This document shows, one piece after another, positions 34,974-43,420 of a stretch of 64,000 bases of DNA. Under the pieces are notes generated by a model, which was not told the DNA's origin, searched no databases, and worked only from the letters and a program-made list of their open reading frames with translations. The stretch is from assembly GCF_000383675.1 (NCBI RefSeq), contig NZ_KB911823.1:125095-189094 (forward strand). Direction: 5' to 3'. Origin of the DNA: Terracoccus sp. 273MFTsu3.1. GTDB taxonomy: Bacteria; Actinomycetota; Actinomycetes; Actinomycetales; Dermatophilaceae. Position 1 is the stretch's first letter, and every line of letters begins with the position of its first letter. Made by a program: the position numbers and the translations under genes.

Positions 34974-36182
34974 GTGCTGCGCGTCGGAGTCACCGGAGGG
35001 ATCGGGTCGGGCAAGTCCACGGTGTCGCGGCGGCTCGCCGAGCTGGGCGCGCACGTCATCGACGCGGACGCCGTCGCCCGCGAGGTCGTCGAGCCGGGCG
35101 AGCCCACCCTGCAACGGATCCGGGCACGCTTCGGTGACGCGGTCGTCCGTGACGACGGCGGCCTCGACCGGGCGGCCCTGGCCGCGATCGTCTTCCCGGA
35201 CCGCGACGCTCTCGATGCGCTCGACGCCATCACCGGGCCCGCCATCGCGGCCCGTGTCGCCGAGCGTCGGGCCGCCACTCCTGACGACGCGGTCTCCGTC
35301 TACGACATGCCCCTCCTCGTCGAGCGCGGGCTGTGGGTGCACGAGCACCTGACCGTCGTCGTCGAGACCGACGTCGAGACGCGGGTGCGCCGGCTCGTCG
35401 GACAGCGAGACCTCGACGAGAAGGACGCCCGGCACCGGATCGCCGCCCAGGCGACCGACGACCAGCGCCGTGCGGTCGCCGACGTCGTGCTCGACAACTC
35501 CGGCACGCCCGACGACCTCGCCCGCGCCGTCGACGCCCTCTGGCACGAGCGGCTCGTGCCCTACGCGAGCAACCTCGTGACCGGCACCCGGTCACGCCGG
35601 CCCGACCTCGCCCGAGAGTGCGTCGTCGAGCCACGGGCGGACTGGGAGCCACGCGCCGAGCGCGTCGTCGCCCGTCTCGCTGCGGCGCTCGCGCCGGCGG
35701 GCATCGCCACCGAGGTGTCGCACATCGGCTCCACGTCCGTGCCGGGACTCCTCGCCAAGGACGTCATCGACGTCCAGGTCGGGGTCCGCCACCTCGCCGA
35801 CGCCGACCGGGACGACGTGCAGCGGGCGTTCCGGGACGCCGGCTACGTGTTCGCGCACGGCATCCACAGCGACACGCCCCACCCGGTCGGGTCCGACCCT
35901 GCCGACTGGACCAAGCGCTTCCTCGGCGGCTGCGACCCGGACAGCCACGTCCACGTCCACGTCCGTGAGCACGGCTCCGCAGGCTGGCGCTTCGCGCTGC
36001 TCTTCCGCGACTGGCTGCGCCTCGAGCCCGCCGAGCGGGACGCGTACGCCGCCGAGAAGCACCGGCTGCTCGGGCTGCACGAGGCCACCTCGGACTACGT
36101 CGTCGCCAAGGAGGCGTGGTTCGAGGGCGCGTGGCAGCGGGCAACGTACTGGGCCGAGCACACCGGGAGGCAGCCGCGGTAG
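34974..36182 (+). CDS. coaE: Dephospho-CoA kinase fused to a GrpB/UPF0157 domain
   Basis: A 402-residue fusion. Residues 1-200 are dephospho-CoA kinase, the last step of CoA synthesis: P-loop GVTGGIGSGKST at the N-terminus, VIDADAVAREVVEPG, and VYDMPLLVERGL (DxPLL motif). Residues 225-400 are a GrpB-like nucleotidyltransferase-fold domain: VSHIGSTSVPGLLAKDVIDVQVGV and FALLFRDWLR. The same fusion is known in mycobacterial CoaE, where the extra domain aids the kinase. The start is GTG 34974; the TetR-PPOX-CoaE genes read as one unit. Confidence 0.9.
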   Translation: MLRVGVTGGIGSGKSTVSRRLAELGAHVIDADAVAREVVEPGEPTLQRIRARFGDAVVRDDGGLDRAALAAIVFPDRDALDALDAITGPAIAARVAERRAATPDDAVSVYDMPLLVERGLWVHEHLTVVVETDVETRVRRLVGQRDLDEKDARHRIAAQATDDQRRAVADVVLDNSGTPDDLARAVDALWHERLVPYASNLVTGTRSRRPDLARECVVEPRADWEPRAERVVARLAAALAPAGIATEVSHIGSTSVPGLLAKDVIDVQVGVRHLADADRDDVQRAFRDAGYVFAHGIHSDTPHPVGSDPADWTKRFLGGCDPDSHVHVHVREHGSAGWRFALLFRDWLRLEPAERDAYAAEKHRLLGLHEATSDYVVAKEAWFEGAWQRATYWAEHTGRQPR

Positions 36183-36226
36183 GGAGCACCCGGCATACGC
36201 AGGGGGTGCGTGGTGTTGAGCGTGAC

Positions 36227-37276
36227 ATGCGTGGTGAGTACAAGGTCCCCGGTGGCAAGCTCGTGGCGGTCGACCTCGAGGAGGTGGACGGCAGGCTCGC
36301 CCGGGTGAGCGTGTCGGGCGACTTCTTCCTCGAGCCCGACGAGGCGCTCGGCGACATCAACGCTGCCCTGACGGGCATGCCCGTCGACGCCGGGGTCGAG
36401 CAGCTGGCCGCCGCCGTCACGGGCGCCCTCGCCGACGACGTGTCGCTCATCGGCTTCACGGCCGAGTCGATCGGCATCGCGATCCGTCGGGCCCTCGGCA
36501 AGGCGACCGGGTGGGGCGACCACACGTTCGACGTCATCCCGGCCCGCGTGCTCGACCCCGCCCTGCACGTCGCCCTCGACGAGGTCATCGCCCGCGAGGT
36601 CGCCGCGGGGGAGAGGCCGCCGACGCTGCGCTTCTGGGACTGGGACAGCCCCCTCGTCGTCATCGGCTCGTTCCAGTCGGTCCGCAACGAGGTCGACCCC
36701 GACGGGGCCGAACGCCACGGCATCGACGTGGTGCGGCGCATCTCCGGTGGTGGCGCCATGTTCATGGAGCCCGGCAACACCATCACGTACTCGCTCGTCG
36801 TGCCGACCTCCCTCGTCGAGGGACTGAGCTTCGAGCGGTCCTACTCCTTCCTCGACGAGTGGGTCATCGAGGCGCTCGCCGACGTCGGAGTGACCGCTCA
36901 CTTCGTGCCGCTCAACGACATCGCGAGCGACCGCGGCAAGATCGGCGGCGCCGCGCAGAAGCGCTTCGTGTCGGGCGCGGTCCTGCACCACGTGACGATG
37001 GCCTACGACATCGACGCGGACAAGATGCTCGAGGTGCTGCGGATCGGCCGCGAGAAGATGAGCGACAAGGGCACGACGTCGGCCAACAAGCGCGTCGACC
37101 CGATGCGCTCCCAGACCGGGATGACGCGGGACGCGATCCTCGGGTCGTTCGCGACGTCGTTCGCCCGGCGCTACCGGACGACGGTCTCCGACTACACCGA
37201 GGCCGAGCTCGCCGAGGCCCAGCGTCTCGTCGACGAGAAGTTCGCGACCCCGGGGTGGACCCACCGCGTCCCGTGA
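36227..37276 (+). CDS. Lipoate-protein ligase family protein with N-terminal accessory domain
   Basis: A 349-residue protein. Residues 1-90 (RGEYKVPGGKLVAVDLEEVD, VSVSGDFFLEPDEAL) resemble the small accessory domain found at the C-terminus of bacterial LplA, here placed first. Residues 115-330 are the BPL/LplA catalytic fold: LRFWDWDSPLVVIGSFQS, VVRRISGGGAMFMEPGNTITYSLVVP and DRGKIGGAAQKR with the lysine that contacts lipoyl-AMP. It likely attaches lipoate or octanoate to E2/GcvH proteins. A GGCATAC heptamer lies 29 bp upstream; no clear ribosome site is seen. Confidence 0.82.
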   Translation: MRGEYKVPGGKLVAVDLEEVDGRLARVSVSGDFFLEPDEALGDINAALTGMPVDAGVEQLAAAVTGALADDVSLIGFTAESIGIAIRRALGKATGWGDHTFDVIPARVLDPALHVALDEVIAREVAAGERPPTLRFWDWDSPLVVIGSFQSVRNEVDPDGAERHGIDVVRRISGGGAMFMEPGNTITYSLVVPTSLVEGLSFERSYSFLDEWVIEALADVGVTAHFVPLNDIASDRGKIGGAAQKRFVSGAVLHHVTMAYDIDADKMLEVLRIGREKMSDKGTTSANKRVDPMRSQTGMTRDAILGSFATSFARRYRTTVSDYTEAELAEAQRLVDEKFATPGWTHRVP

Positions 37277-37353
37277 TGTCGAGACCGGCGTGTCCGCTCC
37301 GACGTCCCTCCCGAGGCGGCAGACTGGCCGCCCGCGAACCGAAGGGACATCCC

Positions 37354-37737
37354 ATGAAGTACGTCATCCTCATCCACTCGAACCCGCAGCCGTGGGGCCA
37401 CCCGACCGGTGACTTCGTCGCCGAGGCGCTGGCCCGGCCGCAGGAGGAGCGCGACGCCGGAGGCGCGGCCTTCGACGCGATGCTCGAGGAGCTGTCGAAG
37501 AGCGGTGAGCTCAAAGGTGGTGAGGCGCTCGGCGACCCGGCGTCGGCCCGGCTCTTCCGGTGGGCCGAGAGCGGCACGGTCGCGACGGACGGTCCGTACG
37601 CCGAGAGCAAGGAGCACCTCGCCGGCTTCTTCCTGCTCGACGTGGATTCCCGGGAGCGTGCCGAGGAGCTCGCCGTGAACTTCGCGGGGCCCGGCGACAC
37701 CATCGAGCTGCGGCCTGCCCACGTCTGGGAGGACTAG
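37354..37737 (+). CDS. YCII-related (DGPF-domain) protein
   Basis: A 127-residue protein starting KYVILIH and carrying ATDGPYAESKEHLAGFFLLDVDS, the DGPF/YCII signature with an Asp-His-type active-site region. Such proteins form ferredoxin-like dimers; many lie next to ECF sigma factors, but none is present here. GAAGGGA precedes ATG 37354. The role is not known; a small hydrolase or lyase is possible. Confidence 0.85.
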   Translation: MKYVILIHSNPQPWGHPTGDFVAEALARPQEERDAGGAAFDAMLEELSKSGELKGGEALGDPASARLFRWAESGTVATDGPYAESKEHLAGFFLLDVDSRERAEELAVNFAGPGDTIELRPAHVWED

Positions 37738-37765
37738 CCGAATGGGCGCTGTCGGTCGTGCGACG

Positions 37766-37771
37766 TACGGT
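37766..37771 (+). promoter_or_regulatory. -10-like hexamer, leaderless start of uvrB
   Basis: TACGGT ends 6 nt before ATG 37778 and there is no ribosome site. I see no palindrome resembling an actinobacterial LexA box here. Confidence 0.45.
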
Positions 37772-37777
37772 TGAGCC

Positions 37778-39892
37778 ATGCGTCCCACGACCGACCTCCA
37801 GCGCACGGTGGCACCCTTCGAGGTGATCTCCGAGTACACCCCGAGCGGAGACCAGCCCACGGCCATCGCCGAGCTCGCGAAGCGCGTCCGGGCGGGAGAC
37901 ACCGACACCGTGCTGCTCGGTGCCACCGGCACCGGCAAGTCGGCGACGACGGCCTGGCTCATCGAGCAGGTCCAGCGGCCGACCCTCGTCATGGCGCCCA
38001 ACAAGACGCTCGCCGCGCAGCTGGCCAACGAGTTCCGCGAGCTGCTGCCCAACAACGCCGTCGAGTACTTCGTCAGCTACTACGACTACTACCAGCCCGA
38101 GGCGTACATCCCGCAGACGGACACCTACATCGAGAAGGACAGCTCGGTCAACGACGAGGTCGAGCGCCTGCGGCACTCGGCGACCAACTCGCTGCTGACC
38201 CGACGTGACGTCATCGTCGTCGCCTCGGTGTCGTGCATCTACGGTCTCGGCACGCCGCAGGAGTACGTCGACCGGATGGCCCGGCTCAAGGTCGGCCAGG
38301 AGGTCGTGCGCGACGACCTGCTGCGCCGCTTCGTCGAGATGCAGTACACCCGCAACGACCTCGCCTTCACCCGTGGCACCTTCCGCGTCCGGGGCGACAC
38401 CGTCGAGATCATCCCCGTCTACGAGGAGCTCGCGATCCGCATCGAGTTCTTCGGCGACGAGATCGAGCGCATCTACACCCTGCACCCCGTGACCGGCGAG
38501 GTCGTCAACGAGGAGCAGGAGATGTACGTCTTCCCGGCGTCCCACTACGTCGCCGGGCCCGAGCGGATGGAGCGGGCGATCCGGGGCATCGAGCTCGAGC
38601 TCGAGGACCAGCTGGCGCTCTTCGAGAAGCAGGGCAAGCTCCTCGAGGCCCAGCGCCTGCGCATGCGCACGACGTACGACCTCGAGATGATGCGGCAGGT
38701 CGGCTTCTGCAACGGCATCGAGAACTACAGCCGCCACATCGACGGCCGCACGTCCGGCTCGGCCCCGAACTGCCTCATCGACTACTTCCCCGAGGACTTC
38801 CTCCTCGTCCTCGACGAGTCCCACCAGACGGTGCCGCAGATCGGCGCGATGTACGAAGGCGACATGTCGCGCAAGCGGATGCTCGTCGAGCACGGCTTCC
38901 GTCTCCCGAGCGCCATGGACAACCGGCCCCTGAAGTGGGAGGAGTTCCTCGAGCGCATCGGGCAGACGGTCTATCTCTCGGCGACCCCGGGGGAGTACGA
39001 GCTGGCCAAGTCCGGCCCGCCGGTCGAGCAGATCATCCGCCCCACCGGTCTCATCGACCCCGAGGTCGTGCTCAAGCCGACCAAGGGCCAGATCGACGAC
39101 CTCATGCACGAGATCCAGGAGCGCACGAAGCGCAACGAGCGCGTCCTCGTCACGACCCTGACGAAGAAGATGGCCGAGGACCTCACCGACTACCTCCTCG
39201 ACAAGGGCATCCGGGTCCGCTACCTCCACAGCGACATCGACACGTTGCGCCGCGTCGAGCTGCTCCGCGAGCTGCGCACGGGTGTCTTCGACGTCCTCGT
39301 CGGCATCAACCTGCTCCGCGAGGGCCTCGACCTGCCCGAGGTCTCGCTCGTGTCGATCCTCGACGCCGACAAGGAAGGCTTCCTCCGGTCGGCGCGGTCG
39401 CTCATCCAGACGATCGGTCGCGCGGCTCGCAACGTGTCCGGCCAGGTGCACATGTACGCCGACAAGATCACGCCGTCGATGGAGCAGGCCCTCGACGAGA
39501 CCAACCGGCGTCGCGAGAAGCAGATCGCCTACAACACCGAGCACGGCATCGACCCGACGCCGCTGCGCAAGAAGATCGCCGACATCACCGACCTGCTCGA
39601 GCGCGAGGACGCCGACACCCAGGAGCTGCTCGGCTCCGGGCGCATGCAGTCCCGCGGCAAGAGCGGCGCCGGGCGCGGCGCCATGGCCGCCGACGTCGGG
39701 GTGTCCGCGGGCGGCACGACCAACCGACCGGCCGACATGGCGGCCGCCGACCTCGCCGGGCTCATCCAGGAGCTCACGACCCAGATGCACCAGGCGGCGG
39801 CCGAGCTGCACTTCGAGCTCGCAGCGCGCCTCCGCGACGAGATCGGCGACCTCAAGAAGGAGCTGCGGCAGATGAGTGCCGCAACCCGGTGA
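37778..39892 (+). CDS. uvrB: Excinuclease ABC subunit B
   Basis: A 704-residue DNA-repair helicase-like protein. It has Walker [10 protein letters not shown] (about 47-55), the beta-hairpin [12 protein letters not shown] that wedges open damaged DNA (about 100-111), the DEAD-like VLDESH, helicase motif [15 protein letters not shown] and QTIGRAARN, and the C-terminal UVR domain that contacts UvrC (about 660-695). It loads onto lesions found by UvrA and recruits UvrC. It is a single gene apart from uvrA and uvrC, which lie 15 kb away in this window. Confidence 0.98.
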   Translation: MRPTTDLQRTVAPFEVISEYTPSGDQPTAIAELAKRVRAGDTDTVLLGATGTGKSATTAWLIEQVQRPTLVMAPNKTLAAQLANEFRELLPNNAVEYFVSYYDYYQPEAYIPQTDTYIEKDSSVNDEVERLRHSATNSLLTRRDVIVVASVSCIYGLGTPQEYVDRMARLKVGQEVVRDDLLRRFVEMQYTRNDLAFTRGTFRVRGDTVEIIPVYEELAIRIEFFGDEIERIYTLHPVTGEVVNEEQEMYVFPASHYVAGPERMERAIRGIELELEDQLALFEKQGKLLEAQRLRMRTTYDLEMMRQVGFCNGIENYSRHIDGRTSGSAPNCLIDYFPEDFLLVLDESHQTVPQIGAMYEGDMSRKRMLVEHGFRLPSAMDNRPLKWEEFLERIGQTVYLSATPGEYELAKSGPPVEQIIRPTGLIDPEVVLKPTKGQIDDLMHEIQERTKRNERVLVTTLTKKMAEDLTDYLLDKGIRVRYLHSDIDTLRRVELLRELRTGVFDVLVGINLLREGLDLPEVSLVSILDADKEGFLRSARSLIQTIGRAARNVSGQVHMYADKITPSMEQALDETNRRREKQIAYNTEHGIDPTPLRKKIADITDLLEREDADTQELLGSGRMQSRGKSGAGRGAMAADVGVSAGGTTNRPADMAAADLAGLIQELTTQMHQAAAELHFELAARLRDEIGDLKKELRQMSAATR

Positions 39893-39925
39893 TGGGCCCG
39901 GTGCTGGCACGGTGGTGACCCGGTG

Positions 39926-40294
39926 ATGACCCAGAGCTCCGGGAGGGGAGTGGCGGCACGGCTCCGCGCCGCCGCCCTCGCGCTGCCCGGGGCGTGGGAG
40001 GACTCGCCGTGGGAGGGTGACACCGTCGCCAAGGTCGGCGACAAGATCTTCGTCTTCCTCGGTGATGAGTCGATCGGCGTCAAGAGCGCCCGCAGCCGCA
40101 CCGAGGCCGACGAGTGGCTGCACCGCTACCCCGACGACGCCTCGGTCATGGCCTACATCGGCCGGCACGGGTGGAACACCCTGCGCACCACGGGGGCGAT
40201 CGCACCGGACGAGCTCCTCGAGGCGATCGAGACCTCCTACGAGATCGTCGTCTCGGGTCTGCCGCGCAGCAAGCGACCCGGGACGGTCGGCTGA
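39926..40294 (+). CDS. MmcQ/YjbR family DNA-binding-like protein
   Basis: A 122-residue protein with the CyaY-like fold typical of MmcQ/YjbR: LPGAWEDSPWEGDTVAKVGDKIFVFLG near the N-terminus and WNTLRTTGAIAPDELLEAIETSYEIVVSGLPR at the end. The start could be GTG 39923 or ATG 39926. It follows uvrB by about 30 bp and may share its transcript. Members are annotated as DNA-binding on structural grounds only; the physiological role is unclear. Confidence 0.8.
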   Translation: MTQSSGRGVAARLRAAALALPGAWEDSPWEGDTVAKVGDKIFVFLGDESIGVKSARSRTEADEWLHRYPDDASVMAYIGRHGWNTLRTTGAIAPDELLEAIETSYEIVVSGLPRSKRPGTVG

Positions 40295-40339
40295 GCGGCG
40301 TGCGCGGCGCCACCCGTCGTGCTCACGGGTCGGACCGAT

Positions 40340-40368
40340 TTGAGGCAGGCGGCCCGGAGTGAAAGACT
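40340..40368 (+). promoter_or_regulatory. Promoter of the terC riboswitch transcript
   Basis: TTGAGG and AAGACT are separated by 17 nt; the predicted start near 40375 is at the 5' edge of the riboswitch. Confidence 0.5.
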
Positions 40369-40374
40369 CAGGCG

Positions 40375-40487
40375 TTCACGGAGGGGAGTATCCCCGACAC
40401 GACGGGCTCGTCATCACGGAGTGGGTCTCACCGCCGCTCCCGGTCCCGTCGGTCCGGCACCACGCCGGGCGGGAGAGACCTCCGGTT
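40375..40487 (+). ncRNA. yybP-ykoY manganese riboswitch
   Basis: The outer helix pairs CGGAGG (from 40379) with CCTCCG (40480-40485). Just inside it on the 5' side is the invariant GGGGAGTA loop (40383-40390) and on the 3' side the invariant GGGAGAGACC (40471-40480), the two loops that together bind Mn2+ in this class. It lies immediately upstream of a TerC-family gene, the classic target. Mn2+ binding would be expected to switch terC on. A covariance search would confirm it. Confidence 0.85.
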
Positions 40488-40516
40488 ACTGCTCTGGTGA
40501 CCGGAAGGTTGTGCCC

Positions 40517-41650
40517 ATGAACGTTCCCGTGTGGGGTTGGTTCCTCACCATCGGTCTGATGACCGTCTTCCTCGCCGTCGACGTCTTCGTCATCGCGCGG
40601 CGACCCCACGTCCCCTCGATGGCCGAGGCCGGGAGGCATCTGGCCTTCTTCGTCGGTCTGGCCGTGCTCTTCGGACTCTTCATCTGGTTCGAGTGGGGCG
40701 GGCAGTACGCCGGGGAGTTCTACGCGGGTTGGCTCACCGAGTACTCCTTGTCCGTCGACAACCTCTTCGTCTTCCTGCTCATCATGGGCAGCTTCAAGGT
40801 GCCGAAGAAGCTCCAGCAGTCGGCGCTCATGGTCGGCATCGTCATCGCGATCATCCTGCGCGGCATCTTCATCGGGCTCGGCGCGGTCGTCATCAACGCG
40901 TACGCGTGGGTCTTCTACATCTTCGGCGCCTTCCTCGTCTACACGGCGATCAAGCTCGCGACCGGTGGCGAGAGCGACGACGACGAGTACCACGAGAACC
41001 GCTTCCTGCTCTGGGTCGAGAAGCGCTTCCCGGCGACCAAGGAGTGGCACGGCACGAGCCTGACGGTGATCGAGAACGGCAAGCGCCTCATCACGCCGAT
41101 GCTCATCGTCATCCTGGCCCTCGGCACGACCGACCTGCTCTTCGCGCTCGACTCGATCCCGGCGATCTACGGCCTGACCAACGAGCCGTACCTCGTCCTG
41201 ACGGCCAACATCTTCGCCCTCATGGGCCTGCGCCAGCTCTACTTCCTCATCGGCGGCCTGCTCAAGAAGCTCGTCTACCTCAGCATCGGCCTCGCGGTCC
41301 TCCTCGCCTTCATCGGCGTCAAGCTCGTCATGCACGCGATGCACGAGAACAACCTGCCGTTCATCAACGGCGGCCAGCCGATCGAGGGCGTCCCCGACAT
41401 CCCGATCCTCGTCTCGCTCGGTGCCATCGTCCTCATCCTCGGCGTGACCACCGTCGCGAGCCTCTGGAAGTCCAGCCGTGACGCGAAGCTCGAGACCGCG
41501 AGCGGGTCTGCGGCCGCGAACGGCTCCGCCGCCGTGGACGGCGTCCGCGACGGCGACACCGAGGCTCCGGACGCGCCCCGGGACGCTGCCGCCGGGCTGC
41601 CGGCCGAGGAAGACGTGACGACTCCTCGCGCCACGCACGACCAACGCTGA
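40517..41650 (+). CDS. TerC family membrane protein, probable manganese exporter
   Basis: A 377-residue protein with seven to nine helices. The TerC hallmarks are the acidic intramembrane motifs EYSLSVDNLFVFLLI (about 78) and TTDLLFALDSIPAIYGLT (about 208), and the fold ends near residue 320. The C-terminal 55 residues are Ala/Asp/Glu-rich and probably disordered. Several TerC proteins export Mn2+ or load it into exported enzymes, which fits the upstream Mn2+ riboswitch. The ATG is 30 nt after the riboswitch, so control may be at translation or termination. Confidence 0.9.
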   Translation: MNVPVWGWFLTIGLMTVFLAVDVFVIARRPHVPSMAEAGRHLAFFVGLAVLFGLFIWFEWGGQYAGEFYAGWLTEYSLSVDNLFVFLLIMGSFKVPKKLQQSALMVGIVIAIILRGIFIGLGAVVINAYAWVFYIFGAFLVYTAIKLATGGESDDDEYHENRFLLWVEKRFPATKEWHGTSLTVIENGKRLITPMLIVILALGTTDLLFALDSIPAIYGLTNEPYLVLTANIFALMGLRQLYFLIGGLLKKLVYLSIGLAVLLAFIGVKLVMHAMHENNLPFINGGQPIEGVPDIPILVSLGAIVLILGVTTVASLWKSSRDAKLETASGSAAANGSAAVDGVRDGDTEAPDAPRDAAAGLPAEEDVTTPRATHDQR

Positions 41651-41663
41651 CGTATGCCGTCAC

Positions 41664-41706
41664 GACGCGTCCGCCGACCGCGCGGTTCGCGGTCGGCGGA
41701 CGCGTC
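41664..41706 (+). terminator. terC terminator hairpin
   Basis: A perfect 19-bp stem (41664-41682 with 41688-41706) and a 5-nt loop lie 13 bp after terC. A GTATGCC heptamer sits between the stop codon and the hairpin. Confidence 0.85.
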
Positions 41707-41737
41707 GGCGGCGCCCGACGCGTCGGCGGCGCCCGAC
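41702..41737. repeat. Tandem repeat, 2 x 18 bp
   Basis: GCGTCGGCGGCGCCCGAC is present twice head to tail, starting in the right arm of the terC hairpin. It is noncoding and may be a replication slippage product. Confidence 0.75.
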
Positions 41738-41792
41738 GCCTCTTCCCGTCGTGCAGCGGCAGCCGCCGCTCGTCGCCGGAAGCAGGCCGGCA

Positions 41793-42230
41793 TCACCTGC
41801 CGGTGAGCTCCTGGGCCAGCATGACGATGATGCCGCTGGGTCCGCGGAGGTAGGTCAGCCTGTAGACGTCTTCGTAGGTCGCCACGCCGCGCAGTGGATG
41901 GCACCCGTGCCTCGCCGCGATCGCCAGGGCCTCGTCGATGTCGTCGACCGAGAAGGCGACCCGGTGCATGCCGATCTCGTTGGGCAGGGTGGGCGTCGTC
42001 TCGATGGCGCTCGGGTGGATGTACTCGAAGAGCTCGAGGCGGCCGTGCCCGTCCGGCGTCTGGAGCATGGCGATCCTGGCGTGGTTGCCGTCGAGGCCCA
42101 CGGCGGTGTCGGTCCACTCGCCGCTGACCGTGTCCCGACCGAGCACGGTCAGTCCGAGGTCGGTGAAGAAGGCGATCGTCGCCTCCAGGTCGTCCACGGC
42201 GATGCCGACGTTCTCGAGCTTGATGGGCAT
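41793..42230 (-). CDS. VOC-superfamily protein (methylmalonyl-CoA epimerase-like)
   Basis: A 145-residue protein of two paired beta-alpha-beta units: LENVGIAVDDLEATIAFFTDLGL and IGMHRVAFSVDDIDEALAIAARHG, ending GPSGIIVMLAQEL. The order of possible metal ligands (Glu in RLELFEY, His in GMHRVAF, Glu in MLAQE) is as in epimerase/glyoxalase-type VOC proteins. The start ATG 42230 follows TAGCGT by 7 nt. With no mutase or CoA genes nearby, the exact reaction is open. Confidence 0.8.
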   Translation of the reverse strand: MPIKLENVGIAVDDLEATIAFFTDLGLTVLGRDTVSGEWTDTAVGLDGNHARIAMLQTPDGHGRLELFEYIHPSAIETTPTLPNEIGMHRVAFSVDDIDEALAIAARHGCHPLRGVATYEDVYRLTYLRGPSGIIVMLAQELTGR

Positions 42231-42237
42231 GCTCCGC

Positions 42238-42243
42238 ACGCTA
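42238..42243 (-). promoter_or_regulatory. -10-like hexamer of the VOC gene
   Basis: TAGCGT on the minus strand, then 7 nt, then ATG 42230. GGAG within the 7 nt is too close to act as a normal ribosome site. Confidence 0.4.
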
Positions 42244-42381
42244 CCGAAGCGGGCTGACCTGGTCGTCGCGACGAGCCCGCGATGCCGAGATCGAGGCGTC
42301 CGTTCCCGCCCGTGGGCGTTCGCCGCCGGTAGGGTCCGAGCATCGGGGGAAGAGGTCCTCCGACGACGACAGGGGAACCTC

Positions 42382-43311
42382 ATGAGGACACGACTGCGCA
42401 CTGCGGCCGCTGGGCTCGCACTGACGCTCGCATCGACGCTCGGCGTCGTCGCCGCATCGCCGGCCACGGCCGCCGACCCGGTCGGCTTCGCCAAGGTCAG
42501 CAGCTGCGCCGACCCGCAGCTCAACGCCTTCGACAACTGGTCGGGCCACACGCTCGGGGCCTACAAGGACACCAACTGGGTGCCGCAGGGCATGACGTAC
42601 GACTCCGCGGGCGACTACCTCTACGTCTCGATGTACCACCGCGACGCCACCGAGGTGCCGCGCGTCGTCGTCTACAAGCGGTCGACCTCCGCGTGGGTCA
42701 AGACGATCGAGCTGAGCGGCGTCCCCAAGACGGGTCATGCGGGCGGTCTCACGATCGGGCGCGGCAACCTCTACGTCGCCGACAGCGTCGGTGGTGCGCG
42801 GATCTACCGCATCCCGCTCGACCGCATCCGTGCCGTGCCGGCCGGCGCTCGAAAGGCCGTCGCCTACGCCGCGCGCTACACCGTGAACAGCCTGTCGCGG
42901 GCGTCCTACGTCGACTACGACGGTGGCTCCCTCTTCGTCGGCGACTTCTACAACAACGTCATGCGCCGCTACCCGACGTCCGCCGCGGGCACCGTGACGC
43001 TGACCCCCAACGCCTCCTACTCGACACCGACCATCGTCCAGGGCGTGCAGGTCACGAGCAGCCGCTTCGTCTTCAGCCGCTCGTGGGGCCGGGACAACCT
43101 GAGCAAGGTGACGACGCAGGTCCGGTCCTCGGGTGCGCGCACGAGCCACAACACCCTGCCGATGATGGAGGGGATCGTCTGGGCACCGCAGTCCGCGGGC
43201 TCGACGGTCAACCGTCTCTACTCCGTGTTCGAGTCGACGTCCAAGGAGTACGCCGACTCCAACTGCCGCACCCACGCCATCTGGAGCGCCTCGAGCAGCT
43301 ACATCCTCTGA
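42382..43311 (+). CDS. Secreted beta-propeller-like protein
   Basis: A 309-residue exported protein with a Sec signal peptide (RTRLRTAAAGLALTLAST, cleavage near ASPATA-ADP). The mature part alternates short strands with repeated Gly-Asp turns (YDSAGDYLYVSMYHRDA, GGLTIGRGNLYVADSVGGARIYRIPL, YDGGSLFVGDFYNN), suggesting a propeller fold. Two Cys (in SSCADP and SNCRTH) near the ends could form a disulfide. AGGGGAA precedes the ATG; a TAGGGT hexamer lies about 50 bp upstream. Function unknown; possibly an extracellular binding or hydrolase-like protein. Confidence 0.7.
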   Translation: MRTRLRTAAAGLALTLASTLGVVAASPATAADPVGFAKVSSCADPQLNAFDNWSGHTLGAYKDTNWVPQGMTYDSAGDYLYVSMYHRDATEVPRVVVYKRSTSAWVKTIELSGVPKTGHAGGLTIGRGNLYVADSVGGARIYRIPLDRIRAVPAGARKAVAYAARYTVNSLSRASYVDYDGGSLFVGDFYNNVMRRYPTSAAGTVTLTPNASYSTPTIVQGVQVTSSRFVFSRSWGRDNLSKVTTQVRSSGARTSHNTLPMMEGIVWAPQSAGSTVNRLYSVFESTSKEYADSNCRTHAIWSASSSYIL

Positions 43312-43326
43312 CCCGCGGCGCGTCGT

Positions 43327-43359
43327 CCCCCTGTCACCGCCTGCACGGTGTGACGGGGG
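43327..43359. terminator. Hairpin between convergent secreted-protein and MFS genes
   Basis: CCCCCTGTCAC pairs with GTGACGGGGG with a single bulged T, 15 bp after the secreted-protein gene. It is moderately convincing as a terminator. Confidence 0.5.
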
Positions 43360-43420
43360 GACCTCCGGGTCCGGGGTCGGTCACGGGTGCAGGACGTCGC
43401 CGTCCGGCAGCCTGGTGTCG

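Noticed and set aside
37741-37780. LexA/SOS box before uvrB, and likewise before uvrA (55440-55480)
   Set aside because: No match to the GAAC-N4-GTTC type palindrome of actinobacterial SOS boxes could be seen near either start.
37511-40168. An 885-codon open frame antisense to uvrB and the MmcQ gene
   Set aside because: High G+C keeps antisense frames open. The translation is Val/Leu/Asp-rich without any family motif, and uvrB on the other strand is unmistakable.
41701-41790. Repetitive G+C stretch after terC considered as a CRISPR or mobile-element end
   Set aside because: There are only two 18-bp units directly adjacent without spacers, and no transposase or target duplication; a simple tandem repeat explains it.
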